The translations under genes were made by a program, and so were the position numbers. Shown here piece after piece: positions 36,717 through 44,186 of a DNA stretch of 64,000 nt. Under the pieces are notes generated by a model. It worked only from the letters and a program-made list of their open reading frames with translations, made no database searches and was not told the origin of the DNA. The stretch spans positions 22,668-86,667 of the forward strand of contig LNEO01000276.1 in NCBI GenBank assembly GCA_001465015.1. Direction: 5' to 3'. Source of the DNA: Deltaproteobacteria bacterium Ga0077539 (GTDB taxonomy: Bacteria; Myxococcota_A; Polyangia; Polyangiales; Ga0077539). How positions within the stretch are numbered: the stretch's first letter is position 1; every line of letters starts with the position of its first letter.

Positions 36717-36845
36717 GGAATGTGAGCGTATCGTATTCCGTTGCTCTTTCGCGCCACTTCCCAGCGCGAAGCTGCGCTCGATGTGCGCCCGGTGTATACC
36801 CGGCGCCTCCAAGCGGCGAACGCGGTTGGTACGGTTGACGCGACG

Positions 36846-37469
36846 ATGACAGACGGTGACGAGTCGAAGCCCGAGCGCGCGGCCACAAAGAAAGAGCGCG
36901 AGGTGCGAGCCCTGCCGGTCATCGCCCTGTGCGTGCTGCTCGTGACCGCGGCGCTCGCGTTGTATGTCGGTCAGCGAGCTCCGACGGGCAGCCCTGCGGG
37001 GCCGCTGCCGACGCCTGCGCGAGACGTCGATCACTACGTCGAGGGGACGCCCGCGTGGACCGCCGAGCGGTTTCTGCGCGCGTGGATGAGGCAGCAGTAC
37101 AGCGTCGCCAGGGACCTGTCCGTGGGGGCGCTGCGCGATCGGTGCGAGCTGCGACAGCGCGAGCTCGATCAGCTGCCGCCCGATCAACGGGCAGAGCTCG
37201 ATCGGACGCGGTCGTTTACAGCGGCGACGTTCTACGACCTCGAGCACGTCGAGACGCGCGACCTCGAGCGCGACGCTGCAGGCAGGGCGCGCAAAGAGGT
37301 TCGCGGGCAAGGGCACGCGCGCGGGGCCTACGCAGGGGTGCGCGTCGACTCGCGACGCGGGCAGACGTTTGTGCTCGTTCAGGTCGATGGTCGCTGGCGT
37401 GTCTCCGAGCGCAGCTGGGAGATCGGCGCCAACGAGCGAGACGGCGGGACAGACGGCGGCGGGCTGTAG
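36846..37469 (+). CDS. Single-pass membrane protein, unknown function
   Basis: 207 residues. A charged N-terminus (residues 1-22) is followed by one helix (ALPVIALCVLLVTAALALYV) and an exported domain with a TAERFLRAWMRQQYSVARDLSVGALR helix and a beta-rich end (GQTFVLVQVDGRWRVSE). The C-terminal fold recalls small NTF2/Tim44-like domains, but I cannot confirm this. Divergent from the PLD lipoprotein gene (129 nt gap, containing a ggtgtatacc palindrome at 36789-36798 that may be promoter-related). Confidence 0.6.
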   Translation: MTDGDESKPERAATKKEREVRALPVIALCVLLVTAALALYVGQRAPTGSPAGPLPTPARDVDHYVEGTPAWTAERFLRAWMRQQYSVARDLSVGALRDRCELRQRELDQLPPDQRAELDRTRSFTAATFYDLEHVETRDLERDAAGRARKEVRGQGHARGAYAGVRVDSRRGQTFVLVQVDGRWRVSERSWEIGANERDGGTDGGGL

Positions 37470-37520
37470 CGAAGTCAGAGTGAGTGCTTCGTCCGACCAT
37501 CGTCCTGCTTGGTTCGACGG

Positions 37521-37562
37521 CGTACACGCGGGTACTCGGGTGAATACTCGAGTACACAACGC
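37521..37562 (+). promoter_or_regulatory. Four hexamers phased at exactly 10 bp (element A)
   Basis: On the plus strand GTACAC (37522-37527), GTACTC (37532-37537), GAATAC (37542-37547) and GTACAC (37552-37557) start exactly 10 bp apart, about one helical turn each. A second copy with the same consensus G(T/A)A(C/T)(A/T)C lies at 42781-42820 on the other strand. The nearest downstream start is the thioredoxin-like lipoprotein at 37730. Likely a repeated operator; the binding protein is unknown. Confidence 0.55.
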
Positions 37563-37729
37563 TCGAGGCGTGTCTGGGATGGCGCTGCGATGAACGACGG
37601 AGCGATCGGGGGAGGGGCTCGCACGAGATCGTCAGCGAACGAAGCGCATCGCGCGGGGACTGTTCGGTGGTCCGCCCCTTGCTGTGCCATCGCTCGCGCA
37701 CATCTGCGCAGAGAGAGGCTTCGTTGCTC

Positions 37730-39769
37730 ATGGGTCGTTCGAACGCGTTGCTCTGTGTTGCCTCGTCGCTCGCGCTCGCGTTGGCGGCGTGCGCGCCCGG
37801 CGACATCGATCCCATTGTTCGTCGCGGCAACAACAACGCGGGCTCGGATGCGTCCGCGCCCGACGACCCGTCGAGCTGCGCTCCAGACGAGTACTACGTG
37901 GGCCGCGTGCGGGGACGCGTCGTGCGCGTGCGTGGTTCGCTCACGCAGCCGGTGGCCAACGCGCAGGTGACGGTGTGCGGCAGCGCGTGCATCCCAGGCG
38001 AGGCTGGGTCGGACGGGCGCTTCGACGTGGAGGTCGACCTCTGCTTTCCGGCCGAGCACGCGTATCCGCACGGGGCTGTGTTTCAAGCGGTCGGATCGGC
38101 CGAGCAGCTCGACATGTACTTCGACCCGTTCGAGGGCAACGGACGGCGGTCGATCGCGGTGGTCGATCTCGGGGACTACAATATTCCGTCGCTCGCCGGC
38201 GCAGCGACGGCGCGGATCGACATGATGTCGACGAGCGCGGTTCAGATCATGACGGCGGGCGGGGCGAGGGTTCGTTTTGTTCCGACGGCGCTCGAGCTGC
38301 CGCTCAGCGCCGAGGACATGACGGTTCGCGTGGTGGACATCGCAACGAGCGCAGCGGACTCCCTCGCTGCGCCCGGCCGCGATGATCGCCCAATGTCGTT
38401 CGTCGGGATTCACCCCGCGGACACGAAGCTCGCGCAGCCTGCGCAGATCGAGCTTCCGAACGCGCTCTCGATCGCGCCCAACACGCCGGTCGAGCTCGTC
38501 GCGCTCGGAAACCACGGCACCGAAGGGTTCGTCGCGCCCGGCGTTCTCGGCGTCGTCGGCGTCGGGACGGTCTCGGCCGACGGGAGTCGCATCGTCGGTG
38601 AGACTCGCGCGTTCGGGCTCGTTGGCTATCGCCTCTCGCGCGGCGGTCGTCCGCCGACGCAGCCCAGCGCCGACGCAGGCGTCGCCATGGACTCGGGCCG
38701 ACCCGCAGACTCGGGCGTCTCGACGCCACCAACGACGCCACCAACGACCCCGCCCGTGACGCGAACGGATCGCTGCCGCTACTTCGCTCGCCAGTGCTTC
38801 GGATGCACGGCGATCCCCGAGTGCGGGTATGTGCCGGCGACCGGCGATTGCTTTCCCGGCACCGAGTCGGGCCCGGATCCGAGGCTGTCGCCCACGCGGC
38901 CAGCGACGTGGGTGTGGGATCAGAACGAGTGTTTCGCGGCGCCGATGCCCGCGCCCCCGCCGAGCGGTGACGCGTGTTCGACATCGACCGATTGCGCGAG
39001 CTGCACCGCGCGAAGCTCCTGCGGTTGGTGCGCGGGTCGCTGCCTCACGGGAACATCCCGCGGTCCCATCTCGACGACCTGCTCGGATTGGCGCTGGGTG
39101 ACCACGGACTGCTCCGGCGCTCCCCCGCCGCCGCCGCCACCGCCGCCCCCTCCGCCGCCGCCGCCCGTGGACTCGGGCGTCTCGCGACCAGATGCATCGG
39201 TGCCTCCGCCCGTGGACTCCGGTGTCTCGCGGCCCGATGTGGCGACGCCTCCGCCGGCAGACTCTGGCGTGGCGCCCATGACGTGCACCCCGCCGTCGTC
39301 GAACTTCTGCGGTCGACCCGGCACCTGCAATCTCCGGCCGTTTTCGCTGACCGATGCGAACACCAACAGCCCTTGGGCGCTCTACGGCAGCGACTATTGC
39401 GCGGCGCGCGCCACGGTCATCGTCGTGAGCGCGGGCTGGTGCGGCGCGTGTCAGCGTGAAGCTCCCGAGTTCGAGTCGGTCATTCAGCGCGGCTACGCCT
39501 CGCGCGGCGTTCGCTCGGTGATCACGCTCATCGAGAACGCCGATCGCTCTCCGGCCACCGTCAGCTACGCGCTCAACTGGCAGCGTCGCTTCGGAGTCAC
39601 CTCGCGCATGACGATCGACCCGACGCGGCAGGTCTCGATGGCGCTCGGGCTCTCGAGCATCTCGCTCCCGCACACGCTCGTGATCGATCGCGCCGGTCGC
39701 ATCCGCCACTCGGGCTTCGCCTCGGTGTCCACGGTCCGCTCGGTGATCGATCGAATCCTCGCCGAGTGA
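37730..39769 (+). CDS. Thioredoxin-like lipoprotein with long Cys-rich/Pro-rich stalk
   Basis: 679 residues; ATG preceded by GAGAGAGG. Lipobox ALAAC, then a beta-rich domain with carboxypeptidase-regulatory-like features (RGRVVRVRGSLTQPVANAQVTVCG). The middle has DSGV linkers, two Cys clusters of PSI type (CFGCTAIPECGYV; CASCTARSSCGWCAGRC) and a 15-residue polyproline (coded by a CCG run around 39123-39170). The C-terminal 150 residues are a redoxin with W-C571-G-A-C574 and a late SISLPHTLVIDRAGRI, the cis-Pro region. It is probably an envelope thiol-disulfide protein held far from the membrane by the stalk. Confidence 0.82.
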   Translation: MGRSNALLCVASSLALALAACAPGDIDPIVRRGNNNAGSDASAPDDPSSCAPDEYYVGRVRGRVVRVRGSLTQPVANAQVTVCGSACIPGEAGSDGRFDVEVDLCFPAEHAYPHGAVFQAVGSAEQLDMYFDPFEGNGRRSIAVVDLGDYNIPSLAGAATARIDMMSTSAVQIMTAGGARVRFVPTALELPLSAEDMTVRVVDIATSAADSLAAPGRDDRPMSFVGIHPADTKLAQPAQIELPNALSIAPNTPVELVALGNHGTEGFVAPGVLGVVGVGTVSADGSRIVGETRAFGLVGYRLSRGGRPPTQPSADAGVAMDSGRPADSGVSTPPTTPPTTPPVTRTDRCRYFARQCFGCTAIPECGYVPATGDCFPGTESGPDPRLSPTRPATWVWDQNECFAAPMPAPPPSGDACSTSTDCASCTARSSCGWCAGRCLTGTSRGPISTTCSDWRWVTTDCSGAPPPPPPPPPPPPPPPVDSGVSRPDASVPPPVDSGVSRPDVATPPPADSGVAPMTCTPPSSNFCGRPGTCNLRPFSLTDANTNSPWALYGSDYCAARATVIVVSAGWCGACQREAPEFESVIQRGYASRGVRSVITLIENADRSPATVSYALNWQRRFGVTSRMTIDPTRQVSMALGLSSISLPHTLVIDRAGRIRHSGFASVSTVRSVIDRILAE

Positions 39770-39821
39770 ACAGAAACGCGCTGCTGTCCCTGGGGCGGTG
39801 GTACCTTCAGCGTCGGTACGA

Positions 39822-41165
39822 ATGACCGACTCTTCGAAGGACTTCGACGTCGACACCGTCCGACTCAACAGCCCCTTCGACGCGGGCATCTTGCGACGGC
39901 CCCGCGCAGAGCTCACCTGGCAAGGCCGCTCGGGGCCGCAGTCGGCCACGATCGAGCATCGGATGGTGCTCGGGTCTGCGCCGCACGCGGAGGTCGTCGT
40001 CACGGACAACGCGGTCTCCAAGCTGCACTGCGAGCTCGAGCCCAAGCTCGACGGCCTCTGGGTGCGGGACCTGGGATCGCGCAACGGGACGCACGTGCGC
40101 GACGTGCGCATCGTCGAGGCACGCGTGCCCGACGGAGCGACGCTGCGCGTGGGCTCGACGGTGATCACCGTTCGCTACGCGCCAGAGCCGACGGCTGTTG
40201 ATTTGTGGGGCGACGTTCGCTTCGGGCCGCTGGTCGGACACAGCCCCGTGATGCGCGAGTTCTTCGCGCGCCTCGCGCGCGTGGCCAAGAGCGACGCCAC
40301 GGTGCTCATCCACGGCGAGACCGGAAGCGGCAAGGAGCTCGTCGCGACAGCGCTGCACGAGGCGTCCAACCGCGCGTCGGGCCCGCTCGTCGTGGTCGAC
40401 TGCGGCTCGCTCCCCGAAAATCTGCTCGAGGCCGAGCTGTTCGGACACACCCGCGGCGCGTTTACCGGCGCGACGAACGCGCGGGAAGGCGCGATCGAAG
40501 CGGCGCACGGCGGCACGGTGTTCCTTGATGAAATCGGCGAAATCCCGCTGATTTTGCAGCCAAAACTCCTGCGCGTCCTCGAGTCTCGCTCGGTCCGTCG
40601 CCTCGGAGAGAACCACTACCGCAAGGTGGACGTGCGCTTCGTGTGCGCGACGCACCGCGACCTGCGACGGATGGTCAACGCGGGGTCATTTCGCGAGGAC
40701 CTCTACTTTCGCCTGGCGGTCGTGCCCGTCACGGTGCCGCCGCTGCGCGAGAGGGTCGAGGACATCCCCGTGCTCGCGCAGCACTTTCTGCCAGAGAAAG
40801 TCCCGCTCGCGTCGGTGATCGACGGCGAGACGATGCAAGAGCTCAGCGCGCGGCCGTGGCCTGGCAACGTCCGAGAGCTGCGCAACTTCGTCGATCGCGC
40901 GGTGGCGCTCGGCGCGCGCGAGGCGCTCTCGCTGAGCGAAGACGCGCTGCCTCGCCCCTCGACGGTGTCGTCGTCGATGCCGACGGTGCGGCTCGACGTC
41001 CCCTTCAAGACGCTTCGAGACGAGTGGCTCGTGTACCTCGAGCGCGCGTACATCCTGGGATTGCTCGAGCGCCACGGCGGCAACGTGACGGCGACCGCGC
41101 AGGCCGCAGGGCTCACGCGCGCGTACGTCCATCGTCTGCTTCGCAAGTACGAGATCGACCGCTGA
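39822..41165 (+). CDS. FHA-domain sigma-54 activator
   Basis: 447 residues. An N-terminal FHA domain (about 40-115; RMVLGSAPHAEVVV, LGSRNGTHV) should bind phosphothreonine. The AAA+ domain has HGETGSGKEL (Walker A), GAFTGA (about 211) for sigma-54 contact, GTVFLDEIGE (Walker B) and the ALPWPGNVRELRN-type R-finger region, here RPWPGNVRELRNF. A Fis-type helix-turn-helix ends the protein (GGNVTATAQAAGLTRAYVHRLL). Such FHA activators usually respond to Ser/Thr kinases, and one lies directly downstream in convergent orientation (12 nt gap), suggesting a kinase-activator pair. No receiver domain is present. Confidence 0.9.
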   Translation: MTDSSKDFDVDTVRLNSPFDAGILRRPRAELTWQGRSGPQSATIEHRMVLGSAPHAEVVVTDNAVSKLHCELEPKLDGLWVRDLGSRNGTHVRDVRIVEARVPDGATLRVGSTVITVRYAPEPTAVDLWGDVRFGPLVGHSPVMREFFARLARVAKSDATVLIHGETGSGKELVATALHEASNRASGPLVVVDCGSLPENLLEAELFGHTRGAFTGATNAREGAIEAAHGGTVFLDEIGEIPLILQPKLLRVLESRSVRRLGENHYRKVDVRFVCATHRDLRRMVNAGSFREDLYFRLAVVPVTVPPLRERVEDIPVLAQHFLPEKVPLASVIDGETMQELSARPWPGNVRELRNFVDRAVALGAREALSLSEDALPRPSTVSSSMPTVRLDVPFKTLRDEWLVYLERAYILGLLERHGGNVTATAQAAGLTRAYVHRLLRKYEIDR

Positions 41166-41178
41166 GCTGCATGCGCGC

Positions 41179-42747
41179 TCAGTCGTCGTCGTTGTACTGA
41201 AGCACGTATGGAAGGGTTCGCGTTCCGTTGCCGCTGCTCGGGGTCGGTCGCGGGGTGCGCGGCGTGCGCGGTCCGCTCGGATGCGCGGCGCGAGCGGTCG
41301 TTCCGCCGTCGCTCGTCGAGCGTGCGGCGCTGGTCGTCGCGCTCGAGGGAGGCGTCACGTATAGCTCGACGTCGCGGTCCACCACGCGCTCGACGTCGAG
41401 CAGCGTGACGCCGTTGTGAACGAGCGCGAGCCGTCGCCTCGCGGGGGTCGGTGCGAGCTCGCCGTTCGCTGCGATCCGCACGCCGTCGACCGTGAGCACG
41501 GATCCCTCGGGAGCGCCCACGACGCGCAGGTGCACCGACGGCGTCGCGCCGATCGTCGCCGCGGCGCTGGTCGAGCGCGCGCGCGTCACGATCCCGAAGA
41601 TGGTCAGCGTACCAAGCACCCCGCTCGACAACGCGAGGGCCAGCATCGTGCGCCGCGTTCGAATCGAGGTCCCCTCGCGGCGCCCCAGCGGAACCGCGGG
41701 CGGCGGCGCAGACACGAGCACCGACGACTCCGAAGGTGGCGCGATGCTCGAGGGCGCGGGCGACGGTTTGATGCTGTGCGGAGGGGTGCTGTAGGTCGCG
41801 ATCGTCCCGGCGTCGAGCGATGGCTCGGTGGGCGGCGCGAGCTCGACCACGACGTCGCGGATCGCGTCGGTGGGCGACGCGCAGCCGAGCGCGAAGAGCT
41901 GCTGCTCGAGCGTGATCGCGACCTGCTCGGCGTCCGGCGGACGATCGCTCGGGTCGCGCGCGAGCATCTGGAGCACCAGCGACTCGAGCGCCGGGCTCAC
42001 CTCCGGTCGCAGCTCCGACGGCGGCGGCGGAAGCTCGTGCAACGTCGCCCAATTGGCCATGAGCGGGTGATCGCGGTGCCAGAGCCTGCGGCCGGTGACG
42101 AGCTCCCAGAGCACGACGCCGAGGCCGTAGATGTCCGCGCGCGCGTCGACCTGGCGGCCCTCGAGCTGCTCGGGGGCCATGTAGCCGAGCTTTCCCTTCA
42201 GCTCGGTGCGCGAGGTCTGGTGCAGCTGCTCGGCGCTGCGCGCGATGCCGAAATCGAGGACTTTTACTGCGCCGTCGCGGGTCACGAAGATGTTGTGCGG
42301 CGAGACGTCGCGGTGCACGACGCGCAGCGAGTCGCCGGTCGGGTCGCGCTTCTGGTGTGCGAAGTGGAGGCCGCGCGCGGCGCCCGCGACGATCGCGCAG
42401 GCAGCTTCGATGGGCAGCGTGCGGTCGCTCGCTGTCGCCCGCGCCAACAGCGTGCGCACGTCGGCGCCGAGCAAGAACTCGAGCGCCAGCCACGGCTCGT
42501 GTTGCCCGTCTCCCTCGAAGGAGTCGAGCACCTGCACGATGTTGGCGTGCTGCAGCTGCGCGAGCAGGCGCGACTCGGCGACGAAGAGCTCTCGCAGCCT
42601 CGTGTCGTTGCGGGCGCTCGAGGTCATGCGCTTGAGCGCGACGAACCGACCGCGCGCGCCGGTCGCACGGTCGTGCGCGAGCCACAGCTCGGACATTCCG
42701 CCCGTCGCGAGCAGCTGCAATGATCGATAGCGCTCAGTGTCGGTCAT
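41179..42747 (-). CDS. Membrane Ser/Thr kinase with HRDVSPHN catalytic loop
   Basis: 522 residues from the ATG at 42747. The kinase core is recognisable (LLATGGMSELWLA as loop, FVALKRM lysine, VLDFGIARS, GYMAPEQL), but the catalytic loop reads VHRDVSPHNIFV, with Ser in place of the usual Lys. This variant is common in myxobacterial kinases and may still be active. A Pro/Ser linker precedes one membrane helix (MLALALSSGVLGTLTIFGIVT) and a small exported beta-domain resembling a PEGA domain (VVGAPEGSVLTVDGVRIAANGE). Convergent with the FHA activator gene. Element B of the phased hexamers begins 33 nt upstream of its start. Confidence 0.88.
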   Translation of the reverse strand: MTDTERYRSLQLLATGGMSELWLAHDRATGARGRFVALKRMTSSARNDTRLRELFVAESRLLAQLQHANIVQVLDSFEGDGQHEPWLALEFLLGADVRTLLARATASDRTLPIEAACAIVAGAARGLHFAHQKRDPTGDSLRVVHRDVSPHNIFVTRDGAVKVLDFGIARSAEQLHQTSRTELKGKLGYMAPEQLEGRQVDARADIYGLGVVLWELVTGRRLWHRDHPLMANWATLHELPPPPSELRPEVSPALESLVLQMLARDPSDRPPDAEQVAITLEQQLFALGCASPTDAIRDVVVELAPPTEPSLDAGTIATYSTPPHSIKPSPAPSSIAPPSESSVLVSAPPPAVPLGRREGTSIRTRRTMLALALSSGVLGTLTIFGIVTRARSTSAAATIGATPSVHLRVVGAPEGSVLTVDGVRIAANGELAPTPARRRLALVHNGVTLLDVERVVDRDVELYVTPPSSATTSAARSTSDGGTTARAAHPSGPRTPRTPRPTPSSGNGTRTLPYVLQYNDDD

Positions 42748-43069
42748 CGCGGGCGACGAAAAGATGATACCACGCGCGGTGTGTACGCGAATATTCGCGG
42801 TGAGTACTGCGGTATTCATGGTGGTTCGCGCTCATTGGTTTCGAGTTCTGAAGGTGGGTCGACGATTCGTGTGAGCGTTCGCAGCGGCGAAGGTCGCCTC
42901 GGGCTTCGCGCATGCAATCTCTCTGCGCAGGTCGCGGGGGTGTTGGGCGGTCGCCAGCGGGCTGCGGGTCGTTGGCCCGCCGCGTGCTGAGGACCCCGTC
43001 GTGCGCCGAAGCGCACTCGGTTCGTACTGAAGCTCACAGACCCACCCCCCTTATCGGAGGACTCGATCC
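42748..43069. other. Divergent promoter region of kinase and protease genes
   Basis: 322 nt between a minus-strand kinase and a plus-strand protease. It holds the phased hexamers of element B near the kinase side and a weak GCGGGC/GCCCGC dyad (42957-42962/42975-42980) near the protease side. A run of nine purine-poor bases (acccaccccc) lies before the GGAGG ribosome site of the protease. No gene or RNA seen. Confidence 0.5.
42781..42820 (-). promoter_or_regulatory. Four hexamers phased at 10-11 bp (element B)
   Basis: Read on the minus strand, from 42817 down: GAATAC (42817-42812), GTACTC (42807-42802), GAATAT (42796-42791), GTACAC (42786-42781). Starts are 10, 11 and 10 bp apart. The same hexamers make element A. 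The array lies immediately upstream of the kinase gene start at 42747, in promoter position, and in the same orientation relative to its gene as element A. Confidence 0.6.
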
Positions 43070-44182
43070 ATGAAGCTCGCACGAGGAAAGCTCGCTGCGC
43101 TGGTCGTGCTCGCGCTCGCTGGCTGCGTCGAAGACTCGATTGATCTCGATCCAAACTTCGCGACGGACGAGGTCATCGGCGGAACAGTCACGCTGGACAG
43201 CCCTCACATCGGCTCGATCTCTGGCTGCACCGCGACGTTGGTCGCGCCGAACGTGATCATCACCGCCGCGCACTGCGTGGACTTTCGAAGCGGGTCGTAC
43301 AGCGACACGTTTACGATCCGCGGCGCCGACGGGTCATCGCATCGTTCGCGGATCGTGGAGATCGTGAGCTACTCGCGCGGCCAGCTCGGAGCGAGCGACA
43401 TCACGCTCGGGCGATTGGCGGCGGCGGTTCCCTCGAGCGTGGCGACGCCGGCGCCGCTCGCTGCGCGGGATCCATCGAACGGAGAGAGCATCACGATTTA
43501 TGGCTATGGCTGCACGCGTCGAGGCAGCGGGAGCGACTGGCAGAAGCGACGCTTCTCGTTTCCGATGGGGACGACGAGCCGCAACCTCTGTCCGGGGGAC
43601 TCTGGCGGTCCTGTGATCACTCCGCGCGGCGAGGTCCTGCGGATCAACAGCGGGTACTACACGCACACGGGAGAGGACATCTACGGGCACGTTCCGACCT
43701 ATCACGCGCAGCTCGTCGCGCAGATCGGTCGTTGGTACAGCGGTTCGCTGCCGGGCCCGGGCGGTCCGCCTCCGACGCCGGACGCGGGCGGCGGTGACGC
43801 ATCGGCGCCTCCACCGCCACCTCCGCCGCCTCCACCGCCATCGGATCGCTGCAATGCGATGGCGAACAGCTGCGGGACGTGCACCCCCATCGCGGGCTGC
43901 GGATGGTGCGGCGCCTCGAATTCGTGTGTCAGCGTCAACAGCGCTGGCAACCCGCTCACGGCGTGCGGCGGAGGATGGGCGCTCAACCCGCCGGACTGCT
44001 CGGGCGGCGGCGGCGGTGGCGGAAACTCCTGCGGGATCTACGCGCCGTTTCCCGAGTTTACGTGCCGACGGACGACCACGGGATTCGCGCGCTGCCGTCC
44101 CGGCGGATCTCCGGAGTTCTTGAACTGCCCCGCGGGCTTCTCGTGCCAGCCCGGCAGCCGCGTGTTGCGTTGCTACCGCTGA
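43070..44182 (+). CDS. Trypsin-like serine protease lipoprotein
   Basis: 370 residues. Lipobox ALAGC (Cys19), then a chymotrypsin-fold domain starting at VIGG (35). The catalytic triad is present: TAAHC with H68, SDITLG with D110 and GDSGG with S178. The S1 pocket region (RINSGYYTH) is atypical, so specificity is unclear. A Pro-rich stalk (about 230-255, polyproline) carries a PSI-like Cys module (CGTCTPIAGCGWCG) and a C-terminal Cys domain ending CQPGSRVLRC. Probably surface-exposed and secreted, with a membrane-anchored form. Convergent with the GH92 gene (4 nt gap). Confidence 0.9.
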   Translation: MKLARGKLAALVVLALAGCVEDSIDLDPNFATDEVIGGTVTLDSPHIGSISGCTATLVAPNVIITAAHCVDFRSGSYSDTFTIRGADGSSHRSRIVEIVSYSRGQLGASDITLGRLAAAVPSSVATPAPLAARDPSNGESITIYGYGCTRRGSGSDWQKRRFSFPMGTTSRNLCPGDSGGPVITPRGEVLRINSGYYTHTGEDIYGHVPTYHAQLVAQIGRWYSGSLPGPGGPPPTPDAGGGDASAPPPPPPPPPPPSDRCNAMANSCGTCTPIAGCGWCGASNSCVSVNSAGNPLTACGGGWALNPPDCSGGGGGGGNSCGIYAPFPEFTCRRTTTGFARCRPGGSPEFLNCPAGFSCQPGSRVLRCYR

Positions 44183-44186
44183 GCGA

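Noticed and set aside
34222..36888. 888-residue minus-strand frame across the HD-Pnk and PLD genes
   Set aside because: It spans two genes with clear catalytic motifs in other frames, so it is a composition artefact.
37509..37970. 153-residue plus-strand frame covering element A
   Set aside because: It runs out of frame into the thioredoxin-like lipoprotein gene and has no signal or motif.
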